From NCBI GenBank assembly GCA_030604135.1, contig JAUVWL010000023.1:1-63735 (forward strand): a stretch of DNA of 63,735 nt, read 5' to 3'. Shown here piece by piece: positions 29,805 through 40,621 of this stretch (positions within the stretch are counted from its first letter, which is position 1; every line of letters starts with the position of its first letter). Position numbers and translations under genes: made by a program. Source of the DNA: Burkholderiales bacterium (lineage in GTDB: Bacteria > Pseudomonadota > Gammaproteobacteria > Burkholderiales > Burkholderiaceae_C). The notes under the pieces are model-generated. The model saw nothing but the letters and a program-made list of their open reading frames with translations. It was not told where the DNA came from and searched no databases.

Positions 29805-30605
29805 TCACCACCACGGATCGGGGGCGAACTGTGGCCTGGAGCCTGGGAAGGGGCGCGGGCGGTGCGGTTGTCTGGCGGGTGGCGGGATGATGCCGCGGGC
29901 CATCAGGTTGGCGTGGCTGTCGTATCGGATCAGCACGATCTCGTCCGGGCGGCGACTGGCGCGTTCAAACTCGGTGGAGCCCACCCGATCGCGCTCGCGC
30001 TCGCCGTGTCCGGTGCCCAGTTGCGGCCCGCTGCCCCAGGGCATGGACTTGCCCTGCGCATCGGGTGCCGATCGCCCCTGGGCGGGGGGCAGGTTGCCGT
30101 GCGGGAACCAGGGCCCCTGTGGGGCTGGCCTTTGTTGCTTCTCACGAAACACGGCCACGCCGATCACGCCCACGTCCTCGGGGCGACCGGTGCGCGCTGC
30201 GTAGGAGTTGGGCAGGCTGGTGAAGCGGAACACCGCCACATCCCGTTGGCTCTTGCGCCAGCCGCTCACGTCGTAACGCTGGCCGGGGTTCAGCACATAG
30301 CCGGACTGGTGGAAGGCGGCGCTCTCCCCGGTGATCACATTGACGCCGTCGACCGACACCACGTTGAGCAGCCGTTCTCCGCTGAGGTTGACCAGCTCCA
30401 GCGCGTAGCGCCGGCCCGGTTCACCCGGCAGCCAGAGTTCACCCTTGTGCTGGTACAGGGGCAGTACCTGGTTGCGGTCACGGTCGATGACGCGCACGTG
30501 GGTCAACCGACCCAGCGCTCGGGCGGGGAGGGCGGTCATCAGGGCGGCGCCGCTGATCGCGCCCAGTGCCATGCGGCGGGTCATCGAGGGGCTGGTCGTG
30601 TCCAT
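29805..30605 (-). CDS. Exported protein of unknown function with Tat-like signal
   Basis: This 266-residue protein has an N-terminal twin-arginine-like signal (SMTRRMALGAISGAALMTAL, then PARA). The mature part begins with a beta-rich domain (VRVIDRDRNQVLPLYQHKGE) and ends in a Gly/Pro/Arg-rich tail of about 100 residues (PPPARQPHRPRPFPGSRPQF). No enzymatic motif is visible. It is convergent with the nitroreductase, 29 bp apart. A periplasmic location is inferred from the signal. I do not recognise the family. Confidence 0.75.
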   Translation of the reverse strand: MDTTSPSMTRRMALGAISGAALMTALPARALGRLTHVRVIDRDRNQVLPLYQHKGELWLPGEPGRRYALELVNLSGERLLNVVSVDGVNVITGESAAFHQSGYVLNPGQRYDVSGWRKSQRDVAVFRFTSLPNSYAARTGRPEDVGVIGVAVFREKQQRPAPQGPWFPHGNLPPAQGRSAPDAQGKSMPWGSGPQLGTGHGERERDRVGSTEFERASRRPDEIVLIRYDSHANLMARGIIPPPARQPHRPRPFPGSRPQFAPDPWW

Positions 30606-30785
30606 GGAGATTCTCCTGGGAGATGGGTTGCTTGGAGACTCCAGTACAACCGCGCTGCGTCAACGGCGGGCCTCTCGACTGCAAAGCGCGTGTAAATGGC
30701 GCTGCCGCCTGTTTCAGTTGCTCCACACCAAGGGCATGCCAGGCAGGGATAATCGCTGCTCATTTCCAAGACCCGAGGACACACC

Positions 30786-31133
30786 ATGATCACCACACCC
30801 AGCGGCCTCCAATACGAAGACACCGTGGTCGGGCAGGGCGACATCGCCCGCGCCGGACGTCCGGTTCAGGTCCACTACACCGGCTGGCTCTACAACAATG
30901 GCCAGCAAGGCGCCAAGTTCGATTCCAGCAAGGACCGTGGTCAGCCTTTCGAATTCCCGCTGGGCGCGGGCCATGTCATCCGTGGCTGGGACGAGGGCGT
31001 GCAGGGCATGGCGGTGGGCGGTACGCGCCGCCTGGTGATTCCGCCCGAGCTGGGTTACGGCGCCCGCGGCGCGGGTGGCGTCATCCCTCCGAACGCCACC
31101 CTGCTGTTCGAGGTCGACCTGCTGGCGGTCTGA
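30786..31133 (+). CDS. FKBP-type peptidyl-prolyl cis-trans isomerase
   Basis: This single-domain FKBP of 115 residues speeds Xaa-Pro isomerisation. The family core is complete: VQVHYTGWLYNNGQQGAKFD, GHVIRGWDEGVQGMAVGG, and RRLVIPPELGYGARG, with the aromatic pocket residues Y, F, W and Y. It has no signal peptide, so it is cytoplasmic. It is followed 5 bp later by the dehydrogenase gene, so they are likely co-transcribed. Confidence 0.94.
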   Translation: MITTPSGLQYEDTVVGQGDIARAGRPVQVHYTGWLYNNGQQGAKFDSSKDRGQPFEFPLGAGHVIRGWDEGVQGMAVGGTRRLVIPPELGYGARGAGGVIPPNATLLFEVDLLAV

Positions 31134-31138
31134 ACCGC

Positions 31139-32137
31139 ATGACCGGGACGAGCAAGCCCGCCATCCTGATCGCGCGCGCGGTCTTCCCCGAAGTGGAGGC
31201 GCGGTTGCGCGCGCATTTCGAGGTCGAGACCACACCCGCAGGCGTGGTCTGGTCGCAGGACGAACTGGTGCAGCGGCTGCAGGGCAAGGCCGGTGTACTG
31301 ACCACCGGCGGCGAGCGGATCGATGCTGGGCTGCTGGCGGCCTGCCCGCAGCTGCGCATCGTGGCCAACCTGGCGGTGGGCTACAACAATTTCGACCTGG
31401 CCGCCATGAGCGCGGCCGGCGTGCTGGGCACCAACGCGCCGGATGTGCTGACCGAGACCACAGCCGACTTCGGTTTTGCCTTGCTGATGGCCACCGCCCG
31501 GCGGGTGACCGAAAGCGAACGTTTCTTGCGGGCCGGTCATTGGAACCAGTGGTCGCTGGACCTGTTTGCCGGCGCCGAGGTGCATGGCACCACGCTGGGC
31601 ATCCTGGGCATGGGCCGCATCGGCCGGGCCATTGCGCGTCGCGGGGCACACGGTTTCGGCATGCGGGTGGTCTATCACAACCGGTCGCGGCTGGACGAGA
31701 CCACCGAGGCCGATTGCCGGGCCCGCTACGTGAGCAAAGCCGAGCTGCTGGCACAGGCCGACCATCTGGTGCTGGTGCTGCCCTACACGCCTGAAGCCCA
31801 CCACAGCATCGGCGCTGCCGAGATTGCTCAGATGAAACCCACCGCTACGCTGATCAACATCGCGCGCGGCGGCATCGTCGACGACGCGGCGCTGGCGGTG
31901 GCGCTGCGCGAGCGGCGCATCGCGGCGGCCGGGCTGGACGTGTTCGAGGGCGAACCCCGGGTGCACCCCGACCTTCTGACCGTGCCCAATGTGGTGCTCA
32001 CCCCCCACATTGCCAGCGCGACGCTGCCCACCCGCATGGCCATGGCCATGCTGGCCGCCGACAACCTGGTGGCCTACCTCACCGAGGGGCGGGCACTCAC
32101 CCCTCTCAACCCTGATGTGATCAAGGCTGGCCAGTGA
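31139..32137 (+). CDS. D-2-hydroxyacid dehydrogenase (glyoxylate/hydroxypyruvate reductase type)
   Basis: This 332-residue NAD(P)-dependent reductase starts at ATG 31139, five bases after the FKBP stop; a much longer open frame upstream is not coding. The Rossmann motif is GILGMGRIGRAIARR (about 154-168). The catalytic Arg243 is in INIARGGIVDD, the Glu is in LDVFEGEP, and His290 is in LTPHIAS. The substrate is probably glyoxylate or hydroxypyruvate. Its TGA overlaps the GTG of rmuC. Confidence 0.92.
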   Translation: MTGTSKPAILIARAVFPEVEARLRAHFEVETTPAGVVWSQDELVQRLQGKAGVLTTGGERIDAGLLAACPQLRIVANLAVGYNNFDLAAMSAAGVLGTNAPDVLTETTADFGFALLMATARRVTESERFLRAGHWNQWSLDLFAGAEVHGTTLGILGMGRIGRAIARRGAHGFGMRVVYHNRSRLDETTEADCRARYVSKAELLAQADHLVLVLPYTPEAHHSIGAAEIAQMKPTATLINIARGGIVDDAALAVALRERRIAAAGLDVFEGEPRVHPDLLTVPNVVLTPHIASATLPTRMAMAMLAADNLVAYLTEGRALTPLNPDVIKAGQ

Positions 32138-33522
32138 CCGATTCGCCGTGGTTCTGGGTCCTGCTGGCGCTGGCTGCCGCGCAGCTGGTGTTGCTGCTGT
32201 GGCTGGCCCTGCGGCGCGCGCCGGTGGACGTCGAGGGCAGGGCGCGCCTGCAACAGGTATCCGACGCCTTGCAGCTGCAGGCGCAGCAGGGTGCCCAGCG
32301 GCTTGATCGGCTGGAGGACGAGCTGCGGCGCGAAGTGGGCGAGAACGCACGCTCCGGGCGGCAGGAGCTGTTGCAGACGCTGACCGTTTTCCAGGACACG
32401 CTGGTGCGCCAGGGTGCCGAGACAACGCGCACGCAGAACGCACAGATCGATGCCTTCGCGCAGCAGCTGGTGCAATTGCGTGGCACGCTGGGCGACACGC
32501 TGACACAGCAGCTCAAGGACCTGAGCGAGGCCAATGCACGCCGGCTGGCCGAGGTGCGCACCACGCTGGAGACGCAGCTGGCCCAGCTGCAGACCAGCAA
32601 CGCCGCCAAGCTCGACGAGATGCGCGCCACGGTCGACGAGAAGCTGCACGCCACACTTGAAGCGCGCCTGGGCGAGAGCTTCAAGCAGGTGGCCGAACGC
32701 CTGGAACAGGTGCACAAAGGCCTTGGCGAGATGCACAGCCTGGCCCAGGGCGTGGGCGACCTCAAGCACCTGCTGACCAACGTCAAGACGCGGGGCATGT
32801 TTGGCGAGGCACAGCTGGGGGCCTTGCTGGAGCAGGTGCTGTCGCCCGAGCAGTACGCCACGCAGGTCTCCACCCGTCCCGGCAGCCGCAACATGGTCGA
32901 CTTTGCCATCCGCCTGCCAGGACGCGGGGACGACGGGGCGCCGTGCTGGCTGCCTGTTGATGCCAAGTTTCCCAATGAGGACTATGAGCGCCTGCTGGAT
33001 GCCCAGCAGCGCGCCGACGCCGAGGGCGCCGAACTCGCGGCGCGCGCGCTGGAGCAGCGCATCCGGCTGGAGGCGAGATCCATGGCCGAGAAGTACCTGG
33101 AGCCACCGCACACCACCGACTTCGCCATCCTGTTCCTGCCCACCGAAGGCCTGTATGCCGAGGTGCTGCGCCGCCCGGGCCTGATGGAAGCCCTGCAGCG
33201 CGATCACCGCGTGACCCTGGCCGGTCCGACCACTCTGATGGCCATGCTCAACTCGCTTCAGATGGGCTTTCGCACCCTGGCGCTGGAAAAACGCAGCTCC
33301 GAGGTCTGGCAGGTGCTGGGGGCCGTCAAGACCGAGTTCGGCAAGTTCGGTGAGGTGCTGGCCAAGGTCAAGAACCAGACGCAGACGGTGCTCAACACCC
33401 TGGACGCGGCCGAGGTCCGCAGCCGGGCGATGGGTCGTGCGCTGAAGACGGTGGAGGCCTTGCCGCAGGAGCAGGCTCAGTCGCTGTTGCCCGTGGAACC
33501 GTCGGACCACGACCGCACTTGA
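32134..33522 (+). CDS. rmuC: DNA recombination protein RmuC homologue
   Basis: This 462-residue protein has one N-terminal membrane segment (VLLALAAAQLVLLLWLAL), a long coiled coil (about 40-190), and a C-terminal endonuclease-like domain with GMFGEAQLGALLEQVLSPEQ, LPVDAKFP and FLPTEGLYAEVL. RmuC limits DNA inversions in E. coli; the enzymology is not well defined. It starts at GTG 32134 overlapping the upstream stop, and its own stop overlaps the TTG of the MFS gene, so translation is coupled. Confidence 0.93.
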   Translation: MTDSPWFWVLLALAAAQLVLLLWLALRRAPVDVEGRARLQQVSDALQLQAQQGAQRLDRLEDELRREVGENARSGRQELLQTLTVFQDTLVRQGAETTRTQNAQIDAFAQQLVQLRGTLGDTLTQQLKDLSEANARRLAEVRTTLETQLAQLQTSNAAKLDEMRATVDEKLHATLEARLGESFKQVAERLEQVHKGLGEMHSLAQGVGDLKHLLTNVKTRGMFGEAQLGALLEQVLSPEQYATQVSTRPGSRNMVDFAIRLPGRGDDGAPCWLPVDAKFPNEDYERLLDAQQRADAEGAELAARALEQRIRLEARSMAEKYLEPPHTTDFAILFLPTEGLYAEVLRRPGLMEALQRDHRVTLAGPTTLMAMLNSLQMGFRTLALEKRSSEVWQVLGAVKTEFGKFGEVLAKVKNQTQTVLNTLDAAEVRSRAMGRALKTVEALPQEQAQSLLPVEPSDHDRT

Positions 33523-34685
33523 AACCCGGTACCCGCACCGCCCTGGCGCGCCTGATCGCGGCGCAGATCAGCGTGCATGCCTGTATGACCGGCTTTCGCA
33601 TGGCGGCCCCCCTGATGGCGCTGCGCGAGGGCTACAGCGCCGCTGCCGTCGGTGTGCTGCTGGCGTTGTTTGCGCTGTCGCAGGTGTTGCTGGCCTTGCC
33701 AGCCGGACGCTACGCACAGCGGCATGGTCTGCAGCGGCCCTTTGTGCTGGCCAGTGGGGTGGCCACCGCCGGTGCCCTGATGGCGGTGGCAATGCCCCAG
33801 TTCTGGGTGCTTTGCCTGACCGCGCTGACATGCGGCGCCGCCGTGTGTCTGGCGATGATCGCCCTGCAGCGCCATGTGGGACACATGGCCCAGGACGCCA
33901 CGGAGCTGCGCCAGGTCTTCAGCTGGGTGGCCATTGGTCCCTCGATCTCCAACTTCCTCGGACCCTTTGTGGCGGGTGTGCTGATCGACACCTCGGGCTT
34001 TCGTGCCGCCTACCTGTTGCTCGCCTTGCTGCCCTCGCTGGCCTGGTGGTGGGCGCGCCGTGTGCCCGAGCATCCGCCTGAGCCGACCGGAGAGCCGGTG
34101 CGCAGTGGCTCGTCGTGGAACCTGCTGCGCGACAAGCCCTTTCGTAACCTGATGCTGATGAACTGGATGCTCTCATCCTGCTGGGATGTGCACACCTTTC
34201 TTGTACCGGTGCTGGGGCATGAACGGGGATTCTCGGCCACCGTGATCGGCACGGTGCTGGGTGCTTTCGCCCTGTCGGCCACCGCGATTCGTCTGCTCAT
34301 GCCCTGGCTGGCCGCCCGGTTGCACGAAGGCACTGTCATTGGCATGGCGATGGTCAGCACGGCGCTGTTGTTCATGCTGTACCCCTTGGTTCACGCCGCC
34401 TGGGCCATGGGCCTGTTGTCGGTGCTGCTCGGCTTGGCCCTGGGTTCGGTGCAGCCCATGGTGATGAGCACCTTGCACCAGATCACGCCCAGACACCGAC
34501 ACGGCGAGGCGCTCGGCCTGCGCTCCATGGCCATCAATGGTTCCAGTGTGGTCATGCCACTGCTGTTCGGCTCGGCGGGTGTGATCGTCGGTGTGACAGG
34601 GGTGTTCTGGGTGGTCGGGCTGGTGGTGGGTGCGGGGTCTCGGCTGGCATGGCGCATGCGTGTGTCACGCATGCGCTGGCCCTGA
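33519..34685 (+). CDS. Major facilitator superfamily (MFS) permease
   Basis: This 388-residue inner-membrane transporter has about 12 hydrophobic segments, including GVLLALFALSQVLLALPAGR and the following charged loop YAQRHG in the usual cytoplasmic loop 2-3 position. The start TTG 33519 overlaps the rmuC stop (TTGA); no better ATG lies before the first helix. The substrate is unknown. It belongs to the FKBP-dehydrogenase-RmuC-MFS run, whose logic is not obvious. Confidence 0.85.
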   Translation: MKPGTRTALARLIAAQISVHACMTGFRMAAPLMALREGYSAAAVGVLLALFALSQVLLALPAGRYAQRHGLQRPFVLASGVATAGALMAVAMPQFWVLCLTALTCGAAVCLAMIALQRHVGHMAQDATELRQVFSWVAIGPSISNFLGPFVAGVLIDTSGFRAAYLLLALLPSLAWWWARRVPEHPPEPTGEPVRSGSSWNLLRDKPFRNLMLMNWMLSSCWDVHTFLVPVLGHERGFSATVIGTVLGAFALSATAIRLLMPWLAARLHEGTVIGMAMVSTALLFMLYPLVHAAWAMGLLSVLLGLALGSVQPMVMSTLHQITPRHRHGEALGLRSMAINGSSVVMPLLFGSAGVIVGVTGVFWVVGLVVGAGSRLAWRMRVSRMRWP

Positions 34686-34829
34686 CCTGGGGTGGAGCAC
34701 TCCACCCATCGCCCGCGCATTGCGTAGGGTGATTGAGAAAATCCCAGCAACGTTATCAGAAAAAACGGGAACAATTCAAGGCCGACTGGTTCTATCCTTG
34801 ACGGTTTTTCGGCTCTCCTGCCGACGGCC

Positions 34830-37196
34830 TTGAACAAAAACACAGAGGGACTGTCCCCGCGCACCGCCATGGCACATTCTGCAGCCGCCCCCAACGACGT
34901 ATACGGCATGAGCCCTTGGGCGGCCGGTGCGTTCGCGCTGCTGCCGTTTTTATCGCTGCTCTGCGTGCTCTGGCTGGCCTTCAACGCCGATTTGCCGGCC
35001 GTGCTGTCGTGGGCGTGGGTGCCTGCACTTGGCGTGAGCCTGGACTTCCGTGTCGACGGGCTGTCCCTGCTGATGCTGCTGATGATCACCGGTGTGGGGA
35101 CGGCCGTGTTCGTATACGCGGGCGGCTATCTGGCGGGTCACCCACAGCAGCGGCGCCTGTTCGTGCTGCTCACGCTGTTCATGATCGCCATGATCGGCTG
35201 CGTCACAGCCGACAACCTGATCGTGCTGTTTCTCTTCTGGGAAATGACCAGCCTGACTTCGTTCTTGCTGGTCGGCTTCAACCACGAGGAACCTGGCAGT
35301 CGCAAGTCGGCGCAGCAGGCATTGCTGGTGACGGGCACGGGTGGGCTGGCGCTGCTGGCCGGATTCATCGTGCTCGGATTGGCCATGGACACCCTGTCGG
35401 TGAGCACCATCGTGGAGCGCTTACCCAACCTGGAGCCGACGCCGGCCTTGACCACGGCACTGGTGCTGATTCTGGTGGGCGCGTTCACGAAAAGCGCGCA
35501 GTTCCCGTTTCACTTCTGGTTGCCCAATGCCATGTCGGCACCCACGCCCGTCTCGGCCTACCTGCACTCGGCCACCATGGTCAAACTCGGGGTCTACCTG
35601 TTGGCGCGACTGGATCCCGGTTTCGGCGAATGGGAGTTGTGGGAATGGACGCTGAAGGTGGTGGGCTCGGTCACGGCCGCCTGGGGCATGATGTTGGCCC
35701 TGCGCGAGCGTGATCTCAAGCGCATTCTGGCCTGGTCCACGGTGGCCACGCTGGGCACACTGGTGACACTGGTTGGCTTGCGCGGCGAGGGTGCGACCGT
35801 GGCCGTCGGTGCCTTGCTGCTGGCCCATGCGCTCTACAAAGCCCCCCTCTTTTTTGTGGCGGGCAACATCGATCACGGGACCGGTACCCGCATCATCGAT
35901 CGGCTGGGCAATCTGCGGCACGCCATGCCTTGGACCGCTGCCGCCGCGCTGATCGCCGGGGCATCGATGGCCGGCATGCCCATGTCTTTCGGATACATCG
36001 CCAAAGATGTCATCCAGTCGGCCAAGGGTGCCGACGATGTGTTTGCCATTGCGCAGGCGGCCAACATCGTGTTCGGCGCAGTGGCGGTTGCCGTGGCGGC
36101 GGTGGCGGCGATCAGGGTGTTCTGGCGGCACCCCGGCAACAACATCACGCCCGAAGCGCACGAGGGGGGTATCACCCTGGTCGCGCCACCTCTGGTGCTG
36201 GCATCGGTGGGCATGCTGCTGGGTATCTTCCCGTTCTTTGTCCAGGGCCTGATTGCCGAGGCCTCATTGGCCATGACAGCGGGGACACAGGCCGTGGTCG
36301 TCGGTCTCGCGCTTGACCTGGGCCCTGCTTTGTTGTCCGTGGCGGTGACGCTGGCGGCGGGCCTGACGGTGTACCTGTTCTGGGATCCACTGCACCGGCT
36401 TTTCGAGCGACTGGCGCGCTGGATAGGACCCGTGGGCATGTCGACGCAGTATGAACGGGCGCTGCAGGGAATCCCGAGGCTGGCGTCAGCTTGCACACGC
36501 TGGGTACAGAACGGACGTTTGCCCGCCTATGGCCTTGTGCTGCTCGCCTTTGCCGGGCTGGTGACTGCTTTGCTGCTGGCGCGCGACTGGGGCTCGTTGA
36601 TGTGGCCCGGGTGGGAGCCTGTTTCTGCCGGATTTGCGGGTGCCTGCCTGCTGATCCTGGCCGGTGCGGTGTTGTCGGTGTTTCAGTCGGATCGCCTGGT
36701 GTTGTTGCTCTGCGCCGGTCTGGTGGGATTCGGTAGCGCGGTGTTCTTTCTGTACGCGGGCGCTCCCGACGTTGCGTTCACCCAGTTCGTTGTCGAGTCC
36801 GTTTTTGTGATCGTGGTGGCTTCCGTGTTGCTGAAGCTGCGTCTGAGGGGTTTGGGCCAGGGCTTGTCGGGTGAGGTGTGGCGCCCCACCGCGGCCGTGG
36901 TGTCGGTCGGTCTGGGTGTCGTGGTGGCGCTGGTGCTGCTGGTGGCCAGCGCAGTGCCGTTCGATGACTCGCTTTCCGACTTCTTTGCGCGGCAAAGCGT
37001 GCCCGCTGCGCACGGTCGAAACGTGGTCAATGTCATCCTGGTTGACTTCCGCGCACTCGATACACTGGGAGAGATCGCGGTGGTGATGCTGTCCTTGCTG
37101 GCTGCCTGGCCACTGTTGTCGGCTGTGCGTGCCCAGCTGCGCCCCGTGGGCTCGGCAGGGGGCGACGTGAAAACGGGGAAGGGAAACCAGCCATGA
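34830..37196 (+). CDS. mrpA: Mrp antiporter subunit A, first cluster (MnhA/MrpA)
   Basis: This is the large NuoL-like subunit of a multi-subunit monovalent cation/proton antiporter. Its 788 residues are nearly all membrane helices. The conserved channel regions are FLFWEMTSLTSFLLVGFNH, FTKSAQFPFHFWLPNAMSAP and YLHSATMVKLGVYLLARLD (Lys in the proton path). The C-terminal part has the NuoJ-like section VLLLCAGLVGFGSAVFFLYA and NVVNVILVDFRALDTLGEIA. MrpB is a separate gene here, as in group 1 systems. The TTG start has no clear ribosome site; ATG 34869 is an alternative. It is first of seven overlapping genes. Confidence 0.93.
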   Translation: MNKNTEGLSPRTAMAHSAAAPNDVYGMSPWAAGAFALLPFLSLLCVLWLAFNADLPAVLSWAWVPALGVSLDFRVDGLSLLMLLMITGVGTAVFVYAGGYLAGHPQQRRLFVLLTLFMIAMIGCVTADNLIVLFLFWEMTSLTSFLLVGFNHEEPGSRKSAQQALLVTGTGGLALLAGFIVLGLAMDTLSVSTIVERLPNLEPTPALTTALVLILVGAFTKSAQFPFHFWLPNAMSAPTPVSAYLHSATMVKLGVYLLARLDPGFGEWELWEWTLKVVGSVTAAWGMMLALRERDLKRILAWSTVATLGTLVTLVGLRGEGATVAVGALLLAHALYKAPLFFVAGNIDHGTGTRIIDRLGNLRHAMPWTAAAALIAGASMAGMPMSFGYIAKDVIQSAKGADDVFAIAQAANIVFGAVAVAVAAVAAIRVFWRHPGNNITPEAHEGGITLVAPPLVLASVGMLLGIFPFFVQGLIAEASLAMTAGTQAVVVGLALDLGPALLSVAVTLAAGLTVYLFWDPLHRLFERLARWIGPVGMSTQYERALQGIPRLASACTRWVQNGRLPAYGLVLLAFAGLVTALLLARDWGSLMWPGWEPVSAGFAGACLLILAGAVLSVFQSDRLVLLLCAGLVGFGSAVFFLYAGAPDVAFTQFVVESVFVIVVASVLLKLRLRGLGQGLSGEVWRPTAAVVSVGLGVVVALVLLVASAVPFDDSLSDFFARQSVPAAHGRNVVNVILVDFRALDTLGEIAVVMLSLLAAWPLLSAVRAQLRPVGSAGGDVKTGKGNQP

Positions 37197-37672
37197 GTCC
37201 ACGTCCGGTGATGCTTGATGTCGTGGCCAGACCCCTTTACTGGGTGATCCTGCTGGCCTCGCTCTGGGTCCTTTTTCGTGGCCACAACGAGCCTGGCGGG
37301 GGGTTCATCGGTGGCCTGGTTGCGGTCAGCGCTTCTGTGTTGTGGGCCATCGCGCGCGGCAGCGATGCGGCCGCAAGGCGGCTTCCGCTGGGTTCCCCCA
37401 TGAAGCTGGCCTCGGCGGGGGTGGCCCTGGGTGTCTTGTCCGGCTTGCCAGCCTTGTGGCAAGGGCAGAGCTTCCTGACCCACTGGTGGGGCAGTCTGTC
37501 GCTGGGCGTGACGGAGGTGACGCTGTCAACGGTGCTGTTGTTCGATGTCGGTGTCTATCTGTGCGTCTGGGGTGCTCTGGCGGGTTACGCGCTCGCGCTG
37601 CTCTCGCTGGGAGAGTCATCGTCGACCGCAACGGACGATGCGGCTGAACCAAGGGAAGGAGAGGGCTCATGA
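37193..37672 (+). CDS. mrpB: Mrp antiporter subunit B, first cluster (MnhB domain)
   Basis: This 159-residue membrane subunit carries the MnhB signature LFRGHNEPGGGFIGGLVA. It overlaps mrpA by ATGA. In the second cluster the same domain is fused to the end of MrpA. The C-terminal tail is hydrophilic and acidic (DDAAEPREGEG). Confidence 0.93.
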   Translation: MSPRPVMLDVVARPLYWVILLASLWVLFRGHNEPGGGFIGGLVAVSASVLWAIARGSDAAARRLPLGSPMKLASAGVALGVLSGLPALWQGQSFLTHWWGSLSLGVTEVTLSTVLLFDVGVYLCVWGALAGYALALLSLGESSSTATDDAAEPREGEGS

Positions 37673-38099
37673 TCTGGCTGTTGGCCGTCACCATCGGCGT
37701 GACTGTCGCCGCGGGCGCCTACCTGGCCCTCTCGCGCGATGTTTTTCGCTGTGTGCTCGGGTTGGCCATTCTGGGCGCGGCGGCCAATCTGGTGCTTTTT
37801 GCAGCCGGACGCCTGGGCCCCGTGCAGCCTGCCGTCGTGCCCCTGGGTGAGGAGTGGCTTCGGGGGGCTGCCAACCCGCTGCCGCAGGCTTTGGTACTGA
37901 CGGCCATCGTGATCGGGTTTGCGCTGGTCTGTTTCTCTCTGGCCTTGGTGCTGCGTCTGATCCAGCGCACCGGCATCGACGATGCGCTGGACCTTCGTCA
38001 GGCAGAGCCTATTCCGACCGATCCGGTCAAGCCGGCCTTTGCCGGGCAAGGGTTCGATCCAGCCTGGCCTGAGGCGGCTTCAGGCAAGCGGGAGGCGCC

Positions 38100-38103
<4 letters not shown>
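37669..38103 (+). CDS. mrpC: Mrp antiporter subunit C, first cluster (NuoK-like)
   Basis: This NuoK-like three-helix subunit has 144 residues with the conserved segment NPLPQALVLTAIVIGFALVC. It overlaps mrpB by ATGA and mrpD by GTGA. The C-terminus has an extra hydrophilic tail of about 35 residues beyond the last helix. Confidence 0.93.
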
Positions 38104-39554
<1,451 letters not shown>

Positions 39555-39555
39555 C

Positions 39556-39915
39556 ATGATGGGCGTGGTCCTCAAGCCTGTGGCTGCGGTTCTGCTGCTG
39601 TTGCGCTTTCTCGGCGCGGTGGTGGTGTCCGGCTTCCAGACCGTGGCGGTCATTGTGCGTGCCAGCTCCGGTGCGCGCCGACCGCCGGCCGCTGCATTCG
39701 TGCGCGTTCGCTTTGCCCCCATGAGTGAGCAGGGGGCTGCGCTGCTGGGTTGCATGGTGACCCTCACACCGGGCACCACCACCATCGACATCGACATGGC
39801 CTCGCGCGAGCTTTTGTTGCACGTGCTGGATGCCTCCGACACCGATGCCCTGGTGGCAGGCATTCGGCGCAATTTTGAACCTGGCCTGGTCACGCTTTTC
39901 GGGAGGGATTCATGA
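39556..39915 (+). CDS. mrpE: Mrp antiporter subunit E, first cluster (short form)
   Basis: This 119-residue MnhE-domain protein has one or two N-terminal helices and the soluble part LGCMVTLTPGTTTIDID followed by LLLHVLDASDTDA. It is about 40-60 residues shorter than usual MrpE (about 160-180) because the N-terminal helical region is cut down. The start ATG 39556 is one base after the mrpD stop and there is no earlier in-frame coding space. Confidence 0.88.
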   Translation: MMGVVLKPVAAVLLLLRFLGAVVVSGFQTVAVIVRASSGARRPPAAAFVRVRFAPMSEQGAALLGCMVTLTPGTTTIDIDMASRELLLHVLDASDTDALVAGIRRNFEPGLVTLFGRDS

Positions 39916-40178
39916 CATCGGTGGCTGTGTTTCTTCTCGTCATGGGGGCGCTGATGGCCACCTGCCTGGCCATGTTCCGCATGGTCCAGGGTCCCCGGCA
40001 CGCCGACCGCATCGTGGCGCTGGACATTTTCCTGGCGGCGGCCATTGCGCTGTGCATAGGGGCCTCGCTGGCAACCGGACGAACGGTGTTTCTGGACGTG
40101 GCGATCGGCTTGGCCCTGGTTGGCTTCGTGGCCACGGTTGGCTGGGCGCGTCTGGTCGACAAGGGAGGACGCACATGA
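39912..40178 (+). CDS. mrpF: Mrp antiporter subunit F, first cluster
   Basis: This 88-residue small three-helix subunit has the signature RMVQGPRHADRIVALDIFLA. It overlaps mrpE and mrpG by ATGA on both sides. Confidence 0.92.
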   Translation: MTSVAVFLLVMGALMATCLAMFRMVQGPRHADRIVALDIFLAAAIALCIGASLATGRTVFLDVAIGLALVGFVATVGWARLVDKGGRT

Positions 40179-40504
40179 CGGTGCTGGCCCTTGTTCTGAT
40201 GGTCGCGGGCGCCTTCTTGCTGGTGCTGGCCGCCTGGGGTGTGGTGGTCTTGCCCGATGCGCTGGCGCGCCAGCATGCGGCCACCAAGGCAGGCACACTG
40301 TCTCTGGCACTGATCTGCTCCGGCGGCATTCTGCTGATGCGGGACGCTCAGTGGTCATGGCGCCTGGCCCTGATCCTCGGCTTTTTGCTGGCCACCTTGC
40401 CGGTGGCCTCACACCTGCTCGCTCGGGCGGCCGTGCGAGAAGCCGGGCACGAGTCTGATGTGGCCAGTGCGCCATTGATCGGTCGCGATCCAGCCGAGCG
40501 CTGA
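40175..40504 (+). CDS. mrpG: Mrp antiporter subunit G, first cluster
   Basis: This 109-residue subunit has the MnhG pattern GVVVLPDALARQHAATKAGT. ATG 40175 overlaps the mrpF stop. The open frame continues upstream but through mrpF in another frame. It is the last gene of the first cluster, 117 bp before the second mrpA. Confidence 0.92.
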   Translation: MTVLALVLMVAGAFLLVLAAWGVVVLPDALARQHAATKAGTLSLALICSGGILLMRDAQWSWRLALILGFLLATLPVASHLLARAAVREAGHESDVASAPLIGRDPAER

Positions 40505-40621
40505 AACGCCCGATTCAGAATCCCGCGCGAGGCCGGTGGTCGGGCTTCACTACAATCGACCACCTATTTTTCGTGTACAGCCGGTGATGCCGCGTCCAGA
40601 TGATGCAGGCGAACCCTGCCT

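Noticed and set aside
30566..31138. Long N-terminal extension of the 2-hydroxyacid dehydrogenase
   Set aside because: The open frame upstream overlaps the FKBP gene out of frame and encodes Arg/Gly/Pro-rich non-protein-like sequence; ATG 31139 gives the family's normal N-terminus.
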